Source: Klebsiella pneumoniae (GTDB lineage Bacteria; Pseudomonadota; Gammaproteobacteria; Ga0077536). From it: a stretch of 5,853 nt of DNA. Under the pieces are notes generated by a model. It did no database searches and was not told the origin of the DNA. It was given only the letters and a program-made list of their open reading frames with translations. Made by a program: the position numbers and the translations under genes. Position 1 is the first letter of the stretch. Every line of letters starts with the position of its first letter. The stretch covers positions 1 through 5,853 of the forward strand of contig CAMCBY010000284.1 of NCBI GenBank assembly GCA_945873015.1, in the 5' to 3' direction. Positions 1 to 4,623 of this stretch are shown in pieces.

Positions 1-314
1 TGCACGCTGTCGGCGCTGACCGCGCCCAGCAAGGTGCTGCTGACCACATGCCGATAGCGGTGGGGTTCGTAGATATTGGCGTGGCGCAGTGATACCACGC
101 GGTCGATGAGCATGCCGCGCGAGTCGCACGACAGTGCTGCCAACGGCAGGCCGCGTTCGACATTTTCCTGCGCGACGATGCGGTAGTCACACTGTTCGAC
201 GAAAAAACCCGGCCATTCCTCCAGACGATCGTCGTCGATACATTGCACATAGCGGGCGAGCAACTGCTCGACAGCGTATTGACGTTCCAGTGCTGAGAGC
301 TCGAGCAGATTCAT
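1..314 (-). CDS. Aromatic-ring-hydroxylating dioxygenase beta (small) subunit, 3' end missing
   Basis: The first 104 codons are present, and the C-terminal part lies beyond the left edge. The product resembles the SnoaL/NTF2-like small subunit of Rieske non-heme iron dioxygenases (salicylate, anthranilate and terephthalate type). This subunit is structural and packs against the catalytic alpha subunit in the cytoplasm. Visible family signatures are an N-terminal helix leading into LLARYVQCIDDDRLEEWPGFF (residues about 18-38), then YRIVAQEN (44-51), a GLPLA turn (55-59), SRGMLIDRV (65-73) and the HRYRHVVSST strand (85-94). The ATG is preceded by a purine-rich AAGGGTGAAG ribosome binding site. 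The gene lies 36 nt downstream of the transporter on the same strand, so the two are probably cotranscribed. No alpha subunit gene is visible; it may follow to the left. Family assignment is good, substrate unknown. Confidence 0.85.
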   Translation of the reverse strand, partial: MNLLELSALERQYAVEQLLARYVQCIDDDRLEEWPGFFVEQCDYRIVAQENVERGLPLAALSCDSRGMLIDRVVSLRHANIYEPHRYRHVVSSTLLGAVSADSV

Positions 315-350
315 GGCGAGACTTCACCCTTGACGCGCAAGGCGCCCATG

Positions 351-1568
351 CTAATTGTGCGGATGCGCAAAGGCCAATGCCTGCAGGCGGCGCACGCTCG
401 CCACCAAACCGAGCGCAATGAGTGTGAACAAGGCGAGGCCGGCTGCAAACCCGTTGGTGTAATCGTAAGACACGCCGAGCAGCAGGGGGCCGAGCATGCC
501 GCCTATTTCACCCGCACCGAAGAACAGGCCCGACGCCATGCCGGCGTGGCGGGCACCGATGTCCGGCAGCTCAACCAGGGTCAGCACCAGCACCGTCGTC
601 AGTGTCGAGCGCGCAATACCCTGCAGGACAAGCCCGGGTAACAACAGCGCCGGCGTGCTGAACTGCAGCAGCACACTGGCAAGCAGCATCGCACCACACA
701 ACAGGCCAAGAATACGAAAGCGCCGCGCCGGGATCGCGAGCCGCGGTATCGACAGCGAGCCGAGAATGCCAATTACCGTCGGGATGGCCGACCAGTAACC
801 CGCCTCCACCGCCGGCATGCCGCCACGCACCAACATCTCAGGCAACCAGTTGGTCAGCGCGTGGCTGATCAGAAACACGCCGACCGCCATGCCCAGCACC
901 AGACGCACCGCAGGTTGCGCCAGCAGGCCGAGCAACAGCTGTCGGTGTGGTGTATGGCTGGCCGACTGTCGTTCGTCGGCAATCGGCCGGATGCCGGGCA
1001 AGGACGCCAGCGCAAACCACACCAGCCCGGACAAGGCCGCCAGCGCACCCCACAGCGCCATGATCTTGCGCCAGTCCTGATCGAAATACGGCATCAGCAC
1101 ATCGTGGGTCAAGGTCAGCGACACCACCCCGCCCACCGCCGGCCCCGTGATGTAGATGCCCATCGCGAGCCCGCGACTCTGGCCCTGAAACCAATGGGCG
1201 ATGACCTTGGGTGCGCCGGCAGACACTATCGGTCCGCCGATGCCAAACAGCGCCACCGCCGCCAGCAGTTCGTAGTAAGTATCGGCATGGCTGCGGCCCC
1301 AGGCCGACGCCGCCACGCACAGTGCGCCGAGCAACAAGGCCCAGCGCGAGCCCAGCCGGTCGAGCAGAATGCCGCAAGGCAAAGCCGCCGCGATGTAGAC
1401 CAACTGCCACGCGCCCATCACGCTGCCCATCTGCGCATGACTCATGTCGAGATCGTGTTCGACCAGTTTGACCAGCGGCGCGAGACAGGTCGCGACCAGT
1501 CCGAAGGTGCAATAGATGGTCCATACGCCGAACAGCACCAACCAGCGCATGGAAGAAGTCGCAGCCAT
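351..1568 (-). CDS. MFS transporter, 12 TM, likely organic acid uptake or efflux
   Basis: This is a 405-residue major facilitator superfamily protein of usual family length, predicted to lie in the inner membrane. About twelve hydrophobic segments are visible (roughly 9-30, 45-67, 76-91, 99-120, 134-155, 168-190, 221-240, 258-275, 285-302, 305-330, 341-365, 374-392), with a polar central loop at about 191-215. The MFS motif A is clear in the loop between helices 2 and 3: GILLDRLGSR at residues 66-75. The stretch HWFQGQSRGLAMGI (125-138) is typical of the helix 4-5 region in CynX/NimT-like and aromatic acid carriers. No good Shine-Dalgarno precedes the ATG; Met7 is an alternative start. The linked dioxygenase subunit suggests, by inference only, that the cargo is the aromatic substrate of that enzyme. 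The region upstream of the gene is packed with palindromes. Confidence 0.85.
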   Translation of the reverse strand: MAATSSMRWLVLFGVWTIYCTFGLVATCLAPLVKLVEHDLDMSHAQMGSVMGAWQLVYIAAALPCGILLDRLGSRWALLLGALCVAASAWGRSHADTYYELLAAVALFGIGGPIVSAGAPKVIAHWFQGQSRGLAMGIYITGPAVGGVVSLTLTHDVLMPYFDQDWRKIMALWGALAALSGLVWFALASLPGIRPIADERQSASHTPHRQLLLGLLAQPAVRLVLGMAVGVFLISHALTNWLPEMLVRGGMPAVEAGYWSAIPTVIGILGSLSIPRLAIPARRFRILGLLCGAMLLASVLLQFSTPALLLPGLVLQGIARSTLTTVLVLTLVELPDIGARHAGMASGLFFGAGEIGGMLGPLLLGVSYDYTNGFAAGLALFTLIALGLVASVRRLQALAFAHPHN

Positions 1569-1604
1569 TGTCGCGAAACAGGAAAGATGAGGTCGTGCAG
1601 CGTA

Positions 1605-1621
1605 GCCGGCAGGTCGCCGGC
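1605..1621. repeat. GC-rich inverted repeat upstream of the MFS gene
   Basis: GCCGGC, five bases (AGGTC), then GCCGGC. Each arm is itself palindromic and the arms can pair with each other. The repeat lies 37-53 nt before the MFS start, in its probable leader. It could be a hairpin or a protein site; nothing identifies a partner. Confidence 0.4.
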
Positions 1622-1693
1622 CGGCAATTGCACAGGCGGGGAATGGTGAGGGTTGGCGTCAGAGCCGACGCGGGCTGTCGGTCTTCACTGCAG

Positions 1694-1725
1694 GTGCGAA
1701 TTCATTGGGTGCAGGTCTCAAACTG
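1694..1725 (+). repeat. Left arm of an outer inverted repeat, including a degraded REP half
   Basis: It begins GTGCGAATTCATT, matching the first 13 bases of the intact REP palindrome at 3629-3646. It then departs to GGGTGCAGG... instead of the expected closing arm. Bases 1704-1725 match the reverse complement of 1910-1931 at 20 of 22 positions. The GTGCGAAT start is also repeated in inverse at 1941-1948. This looks like one half of a larger decayed mobile repeat whose halves enclose the perfect REP pair at 1746-1832. Confidence 0.6.
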
Positions 1726-1745
1726 AGCGTCGGCACGTGATCCTT

Positions 1746-1770
1746 TTGTGGGTCAGACTTCAGTCTGACA
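1746..1770 (+). repeat. REP-type palindrome, GTGG head, forward copy
   Basis: A GTGG head (1748-1751) is followed by the hairpin GTCAGACTTCAGTCTGAC (1752-1769): two perfect 8-base arms around a TC centre. This is the build of bacterial REP sequences mobilised by RAYT (TnpA-REP) transposases: a short GTRG tetranucleotide followed by a palindrome. The whole 25 bases recur perfectly in inverse at 1808-1832. A transcript of this segment could fold as a hairpin. Confidence 0.8.
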
Positions 1771-1807
1771 TTCACAGGCGATTGGCGGCAGGAGGCTTTC
1801 ACGACAG

Positions 1808-1832
1808 TGTCAGACTGAAGTCTGACCCACAA
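1808..1832 (-). repeat. REP-type palindrome, inverse copy
   Basis: An exact 25/25 reverse complement of 1746-1770, 37 nt away. Two REPs head-out in inverted orientation form a BIME-like unit. Their perfect identity, compared with the degraded outer repeat around them, suggests recent insertion or selection for pairing of the two copies. Confidence 0.8.
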
Positions 1833-1886
1833 TGACCGGAACGCCCTTACCTAGCCCAGTTTGTTGCCGGGATTAAGCTCGGTACT

Positions 1887-1900
1887 ACCAAGCGCTTGGT
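1887..1900. promoter_or_regulatory. 14-bp perfect palindrome, candidate operator
   Basis: ACCAAGCGCTTGGT is fully self-complementary with no loop, so it fits a dimeric DNA-binding protein better than an RNA hairpin. The form is like operators of TetR-family regulators, many of which control acyl-CoA and aromatic catabolism. It lies about 320 nt upstream of the MFS start and 126 nt beyond the stop of the small gene. No regulator gene lies in the window, so the assignment is inference. Confidence 0.35.
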
Positions 1901-1909
1901 TCGTAACAA

Positions 1910-1948
1910 CAGTTTCAGACCTACACCCAATTCATAATTCATTCGCAC
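1910..1948 (-). repeat. Right arm of the outer inverted repeat
   Basis: Read on the minus strand, it starts GTGCGAAT and ends with ATTGGGTGTAGGTCTGAAACTG-type sequence matching 1704-1725 at 20 of 22 positions. It carries seven extra bases between those parts compared with the left arm. Together the arms enclose 1726-1909, including the perfect REP pair and the 14-bp palindrome. Confidence 0.55.
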
Positions 1949-1999
1949 ATTCAAAGGCGCAGCGCAGCGTTTGATGCGCGCTCGAATGTGCGAGTGAGT
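1937..1999 (-). repeat. Long REP-like hairpin downstream of the small gene
   Basis: Bases 1937-1952 (ATTCATTCGCACATTC) pair with 1984-1999. Of 16 pairs, 14 are Watson-Crick, and the other two are T/G, which would be G-U wobbles in a plus-strand transcript. A second short stem, GCGCA 1957-1961 with TGCGC 1975-1979, can form inside the loop. The right half, read on the minus strand, begins ATAG then GTGCGAACTCACTCGCAC (to 1988), a diverged version of the REP at 3625-3646. It begins 27 nt past the stop of the small gene and may end or stabilise that transcript. There is no terminal T-run. Confidence 0.55.
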
Positions 2000-2025
2000 T
2001 CGCACCTATCGTGCGTTATGGCGAC

Positions 2026-2208
2026 TCAGTGCGTCTGGTAGACGTAACGCCAACCGCGCGCGCCGGTGTCGAGTCCGCACTTGCGGGCCTGGCCTGCGTT
2101 CAGCGGCGTGGTGTCGCGGTGGTGTTGATCGGCAGCGTAGGCGTGGTCGTGATTAGTGCTGCGAACTTCGCTCTGGCGGCTCGAATTCGAATTGAGATAC
2201 TCGTTCAT
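2026..2208 (-). CDS. Predicted 60-residue hydrophilic protein, function unknown
   Basis: I do not recognise this protein. Support for it is independent of homology. The ATG is preceded by GGCAGGAG, an excellent ribosome binding site 9 nt away. A sigma-54-like promoter lies just upstream and would give a leader of about 37 nt. By my count, G+C at codon positions 1, 2 and 3 is about 62, 48 and 77%, the pattern of real genes at this base composition. The protein has no signal peptide or membrane segment. It is rich in Asn, Ser, Arg and His: His20, His22, His29 and His30 cluster around an NHDHAYAADQHHRD stretch. It has a single Cys44 and an aromatic tail, GWRYVYQTH (52-60). Metal or nucleic acid binding is conceivable but unproven. 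An in-frame extension to 2451 would start upstream of the promoter and is not favoured. A dual-function small RNA is an alternative. Confidence 0.55.
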   Translation of the reverse strand: MNEYLNSNSSRQSEVRSTNHDHAYAADQHHRDTTPLNAGQARKCGLDTGARGWRYVYQTH

Positions 2209-2218
2209 GGCGTAGCGC

Positions 2219-2226
2219 TCCTGCCC
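2219..2226 (-). promoter_or_regulatory. Ribosome binding site of the small gene
   Basis: Minus-strand GGCAGGAG, with AGGAG ending 9-10 nt before the ATG at 2208. It decides the start of the 60-residue frame over the longer reading that opens at 2451. Confidence 0.65.
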
Positions 2227-2236
2227 CGTGGCTCGG

Positions 2237-2255
2237 CCTTTGGTCAATGCAAAGG
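2237..2255. repeat. Inverted repeat straddling the predicted sigma-54 start point
   Basis: CCTTTG, seven bases, CAAAGG. The centre (2246) falls on the transcription start expected from the -12 element at 2257. A protein bound here could block promoter opening. The flanking GCCCC (2223-2227) and GGGGC (2254-2258) offer a competing, longer pairing. Confidence 0.35.
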
Positions 2256-2256
2256 G

Positions 2257-2272
2257 GCAAGCGCCATGCCAA
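2257..2272 (-). promoter_or_regulatory. Candidate sigma-54 (RpoN) -24/-12 promoter
   Basis: Minus strand TTGGCATGGCGCTTGC. Against the RpoN consensus YTGGCACG-N4-TTGCW, it has the essential GG and GC dinucleotides at the exact spacing; the visible differences are T for C in the -24 box and C for the final W. The start point would be near 2245, giving a leader of about 37 nt with a strong ribosome binding site. The fit with the small gene is what makes the match persuasive, since short motifs can occur by chance. Confidence 0.6.
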
Positions 2273-2335
2273 ATACTGCGCGCGCGGAACTGGCACACAT
2301 TTGTCATCGCCATTCGAGCGCTTTGGGCTGCGCGC

Positions 2336-2353
2336 CTGTGACGGGTTTCACAG
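2336..2353. promoter_or_regulatory. Perfect CRP/Vfr-type palindrome
   Basis: CTGTGACGGGTTTCACAG contains TGTGA-N6-TCACA, the full consensus of the CRP family. The same bases also satisfy TGT-N10-ACA, the NifA-type upstream activator site. It is centred about 100 nt upstream of the predicted sigma-54 start, a usual distance for an enhancer-bound activator, and about 200 nt upstream of the oxidoreductase promoter. Which protein binds it cannot be told from the window. Confidence 0.55.
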
Positions 2354-2392
2354 CCCTTCAGTTCCCCCACCGGGGTGACACCCCGCGGGCTG
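2351..2392. repeat. Nested GC-rich hairpin
   Basis: Outer stem CAGCCC (2351-2356) with GGGCTG (2387-2392). Inner palindrome CGGGGTGACACCCCG (2371-2385), whose 7-base arms surround a single A. The CAG of the outer stem is shared with the CRP-type palindrome, so the two structures would exclude each other in RNA. Confidence 0.4.
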
Positions 2393-2421
2393 ACGACCCA
2401 CACGCATTCGCAATTGGTAAT

Positions 2422-2458
2422 GTGACGTTTTTTGTCGCCGAGTGACGACAAACGTCAC
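2422..2458. repeat. Long inverted repeat with a TTT bulge
   Basis: GTGACGTTT plus GTCG pairs with CGACAAACGTCAC (2446-2458): 13 base pairs interrupted only by an extra TTT (2431-2433), with an 8-base loop (2438-2445). It lies about 140 nt upstream of the oxidoreductase start. It could be an operator or an RNA hairpin. There is no suitable T-run after it for a terminator. Confidence 0.45.
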
Positions 2459-2511
2459 TTCAGTAACAGCCGCGCGCAAGTCGCTCGCTGCACTCGGGGC
2501 AAATCGCTCTC

Positions 2512-2540
2512 TGGTCTTCCAGCGATACGCATACTATAAA
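2512..2540 (+). promoter_or_regulatory. Candidate promoter of the quinone oxidoreductase-like gene
   Basis: The -10 box TATAAA (2535-2540) sits in an AT-rich island within otherwise GC-rich DNA. At 17 bp upstream the -35 position is TGGTCT, a poor match. The start point would be near 2547, leaving a leader of about 50 nt. The weak -35 hints at an activator or another sigma factor. Confidence 0.35.
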
Positions 2541-2599
2541 TGCGCACGCAGTCGGACTGCCGCCAACCCGACCATCACAACCAGCCGCTGGAGATTGTT

Positions 2600-3628
2600 A
2601 TGCAAGGCCTGCTCGTCAGCCAATGGACGACGTTCGACCAACTCGCGCTGGTCGACATGCCGCGCCCGAGTCTGGGCGAGCGCGATGTGCGTATCCGTAT
2701 CCAGGCCGCCGGCGTCAGTTTCGCCACCAACTTGGTGGTGCAGGGCAAATATCAACGCAAACCGCCGCTGCCTTTTACGCCCGGTACTGAAGTGGCGGGC
2801 ATCATCGTCGAGACCGGCGCAAAGGCCACTCGCTTCAAAGTCGGCGAACGGGTATGTGCGGTGCTGGACTGGGGCGGTCTCGCCGAAGAAGCGGTGGCGC
2901 GCGAAGTCAACGTCTTCGCGATCCCCGACACGCTCTCGTTCACGCGAGCCATCGCTTTCACCAATTCCTACGCGACCTCGGCGGCGGCACTCACCTGGTC
3001 ACATCTGTTGAACGTCAAGGCCGGTGAGACCTTGCTCGTGCACGGCGCAAGTGGCGGTGTCGGCATCGCCGCGGTCGAGATTGGCAAGATACTCGGTGCG
3101 ACCGTCATCGCCACCGCCGGCTCGCAGGCCAAACTCGAGCGCGCCCGCGCCCACGGCGCCGACCACGTCATCAATTATCGCGAACAGGATTTTCGCGAGC
3201 AGGTGTTAGCGCTGACCAATGGCGACGGCGTCGACGCGGTCTACGACCCGGTAGGCGGAGAGGTCTTTATGCAGTCGCTGCGCTGCATGGCGCCCGAGGC
3301 GCGCATCATGCCGGTCGGTTTTGCCGGTGGCGAGATTCCGCACATCCCGGCCAATCTGCTGCTGGTGAAAAATCTCATCGTATGCGGCCTGAACATGGGG
3401 CTGTATTACGGCTGGAGCCCGAAGGACATGCGTTACGAATACGAAGACCGCATGCGCGCCAACATGGAACAGTTGTTTGACTGGTTCGTGGCAGGGCGCA
3501 TCAACCCGGTAGTCGATATCACCTATCCCCTCGCCCGCGTGCACCAGGCGATGGATGATGTGCTGACACGGCGCGCCATCGGTCGCGTAGCGGTGGTGAT
3601 GGACGAAGAAGCAAAGCGCCTTTTGTAG
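2600..3628 (+). CDS. Zinc-independent MDR oxidoreductase, NAD(P)H:quinone oxidoreductase family
   Basis: A 342-residue medium-chain dehydrogenase/reductase of normal length, probably cytosolic, using NAD(P)H to reduce a quinone or enone-type substrate. The N-terminal GroES-like domain spans about 1-120 with AGVSFATNLVVQGKY (37-51) and PGTEVAGIIVETG (61-73). The Rossmann domain shows the nucleotide loop HGASGGVG (148-155) and the family's YDPVGG (215-220). Zinc ligands of alcohol dehydrogenases are absent, as expected for the QOR branch. I chose ATG 2600 because GGAGA sits 5 nt before it and homology starts with MQGLLVSQW. The longer frame from 2540 begins on the -10 box and adds 20 residues that do not look like the family. 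The TAG stop lies within the GTAG head of a REP sequence. The true substrate is unknown; enoyl-CoA or enone reductases occur in the same family. Confidence 0.9.
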   Translation: MQGLLVSQWTTFDQLALVDMPRPSLGERDVRIRIQAAGVSFATNLVVQGKYQRKPPLPFTPGTEVAGIIVETGAKATRFKVGERVCAVLDWGGLAEEAVAREVNVFAIPDTLSFTRAIAFTNSYATSAAALTWSHLLNVKAGETLLVHGASGGVGIAAVEIGKILGATVIATAGSQAKLERARAHGADHVINYREQDFREQVLALTNGDGVDAVYDPVGGEVFMQSLRCMAPEARIMPVGFAGGEIPHIPANLLLVKNLIVCGLNMGLYYGWSPKDMRYEYEDRMRANMEQLFDWFVAGRINPVVDITYPLARVHQAMDDVLTRRAIGRVAVVMDEEAKRLL

Positions 3629-3646
3629 GTGCGAATTCATTCGCAC
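3625..3646 (+). repeat. REP-type palindrome, GTAG head, overlapping the oxidoreductase stop
   Basis: GTAG (3625-3628) is followed by GTGCGAATTCATTCGCAC (3629-3646): perfect 8-base arms around TC. This is the same plan as the REP at 1746-1770 but with different arms. The TAG of the head is the stop codon of the upstream gene. In RNA it would form a hairpin immediately after the stop, likely protecting or ending the mRNA. Confidence 0.75.
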
Positions 3647-3661
3647 ACCAAAGTCATCACA

Positions 3662-3678
3662 CCGCGCCTTCTGCGCGG
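3662..3678. terminator. GC hairpin between convergent genes, possible bidirectional terminator or BIME linker
   Basis: CCGCGC, CTTCT, GCGCGG: a perfect 6-bp stem with a 5-base loop in the middle of the spacer separating the two convergent genes. There is no T-run on either side, so factor-independent termination would be weak. It may instead be the linker of the REP pair. Confidence 0.4.
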
Positions 3679-3680
3679 CC

Positions 3681-3708
3681 GGATACGCGGATGAATGCGT
3701 GCCTATAA
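3681..3708 (-). repeat. Degenerate REP-like palindrome overlapping the mtgA stop
   Basis: Read on the minus strand: TATAG head, then GCACGCATTCATCCGCGT. The centre ATTCAT is shared with the REP at 3625-3646, and only ACGC/GCGT remain paired outside it. It is inverted relative to that REP, so the two form a BIME-like pair around the GC hairpin. The TAG of its head is the mtgA stop codon. Confidence 0.5.
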
Positions 3709-4491
3709 GGCGGTGAGTTTTGCCAGCACGGCGCTGCCACCCAAGGCGCGCATCTGCCCGAGTATCCAGCGTTGTCTGGCACGCACATAGGGCGACGGCT
3801 GAGTGACGCTGTAATTGCTCGGTGCCGGCAGCACCGCCGCCAGCGCCGCGGCTTCTTCCGCACTCAAGGTCGCGGCACCGTGACCGAAGTAGCGCTGACT
3901 GGCCGCCTCCACGCCGTAGACCCCCGGCCCGAATTCCACCACGTTCAGATAGATTTCAAGAATGCGCCGCTTATCGAGCGCCGTCTCAAGCAGCACCGTG
4001 AACCACGCTTCCAGTCCTTTGCGCAGCCAACTGCGCCCCGACCACAGATAAAGATTCTTGGCGAGTTGCTGCGACACGGTACTGGCGCCACGCAGACTCG
4101 CGCCCCGCTGCCGGGCGTCGATGGCGCTTTTTATGGCCTCGAAATCAAAGCCGCGATGCGCCGCGAAATTCTGATCCTCGGCCGCGATCACGGCCACGCC
4201 CGGCCACGGCGACTGCGCCGTCAGCGCCAACCAGCGCTGCTCGATGACAAAGTCCCGCTCACCCGCCAACAGCGCCGCCGCACGCGCGCCTAGCATGAAG
4301 GCGCTGGTCGGCGGGTCGAGCCAGCGCAGGCTGACCGTCAACACTATCGAAAGCAGTAACAACGCGGCCAGCGACAGCCACGCCACACGCAGCAGCGCAC
4401 CACCCGGCCGCACCGTCGGAGCGGGCGCAGCGCGACGCGGGGTGCCGAAGCGGCGTCGGTGCAGGCCGTCCGGATCGGGATGAATTGCCAT
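3703..4491 (-). CDS. mtgA: Monofunctional biosynthetic peptidoglycan transglycosylase (GT51)
   Basis: MtgA polymerises lipid II into glycan strands at the outer face of the inner membrane without a transpeptidase domain. At 262 residues it is slightly longer than usual owing to a basic, proline-rich N-terminus (about 1-30). One membrane anchor spans about 33-57. The GT51 motifs appear in order: EDQNFAAHRGFDF (105-117, catalytic Glu105), RGASTVSQQLAKNLYL (134-149), RKGLE (157-161) and KRRILEIYLNVVEFG (174-188, second catalytic Glu179), followed by GVYGVEAASQRYFG (190-203). All key residues are intact. I favour ATG 4491; a GTG at 4503 with GAGG 4 nt before it would add four residues (MLSS). It converges with the oxidoreductase gene, and its stop TAG is part of a REP-like head. 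It appears to be a stand-alone housekeeping gene. Confidence 0.93.
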   Translation of the reverse strand: MAIHPDPDGLHRRRFGTPRRAAPAPTVRPGGALLRVAWLSLAALLLLSIVLTVSLRWLDPPTSAFMLGARAAALLAGERDFVIEQRWLALTAQSPWPGVAVIAAEDQNFAAHRGFDFEAIKSAIDARQRGASLRGASTVSQQLAKNLYLWSGRSWLRKGLEAWFTVLLETALDKRRILEIYLNVVEFGPGVYGVEAASQRYFGHGAATLSAEEAAALAAVLPAPSNYSVTQPSPYVRARQRWILGQMRALGGSAVLAKLTAL

Positions 4492-4514
4492 AGAACTCAG
4501 CACTCTGCCTCGCC

Positions 4515-4528
4515 GCGCTGTTCAGCGC
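4515..4528. repeat. Inverted repeat between divergent mtgA and lyase genes
   Basis: GCGCTG-TT-CAGCGC, perfect 6-base arms, centred about 30 nt upstream of the mtgA ATG. It would fall in the mtgA leader as a small hairpin, or serve as an operator in the 132-nt divergent region. Confidence 0.4.
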
Positions 4529-4553
4529 AGGCTGCTAAGGCAGACGCATGCGG

Positions 4554-4559
4554 CATAAT
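4554..4559 (+). promoter_or_regulatory. Candidate -10 box for the lyase-badI operon
   Basis: CATAAT matches the sigma-70 -10 consensus at 5 of 6 positions and lies inside the short palindrome GGCATAATGCC (4552-4562). The -35 position (about 4531-4536, GCTGCT) does not match, so promoter activity may need an activator. The start would be near 4566, giving a leader of about 58 nt. Confidence 0.3.
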
Positions 4560-4623
4560 GCCGGCTGCCATTCCTATCCAACTTTGAGGCGGCAAGGTCC
4601 GCCCGCAATCAGGGCCGCACAGC

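Noticed and set aside
838..1524. Long alternative frames in both strands within the MFS gene
   Set aside because: High-GC shadow frames; the protein with 12 membrane segments and motif A is clearly the real one.
1653..1835. 60-codon plus-strand frame over the REP pair
   Set aside because: It is made mostly of repeat sequence, lacks a ribosome binding site and ends inside the REP region.
1694..2010. CRISPR array
   Set aside because: Repeats are inverted, of several types and unevenly spaced; there are no regular direct repeats or spacers.
2160..2215. tRNA-like bases around GGCTCGAATTCGAATTGAG
   Set aside because: No acceptor, D or anticodon stems can be formed around it, and it lies inside the small coding frame.
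2011..2445. 144-codon plus-strand reading frame
   Set aside because: It opens on a GTG with no ribosome binding site, covers the sigma-54 element, CRP-type site and hairpins, and is antisense to the better supported 60-codon gene.
2209..2451. N-terminal extension of the small minus-strand gene to 141 residues
   Set aside because: It would run through the promoter and palindromes, and the composition upstream of ATG 2208 is not gene-like; the strong ribosome binding site sits at 2208.
2422..2458. Intrinsic terminator
   Set aside because: The T-run is within the stem, not after it, and no gene ends just upstream.
2540..2599. Upstream ATG of the oxidoreductase
   Set aside because: It overlaps the -10 box, has no ribosome binding site and adds 20 residues unlike the family.
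3206..3646. Antisense frame within the oxidoreductase gene
   Set aside because: Shadow of the intact MDR gene, with no ribosome binding site or recognisable domain.
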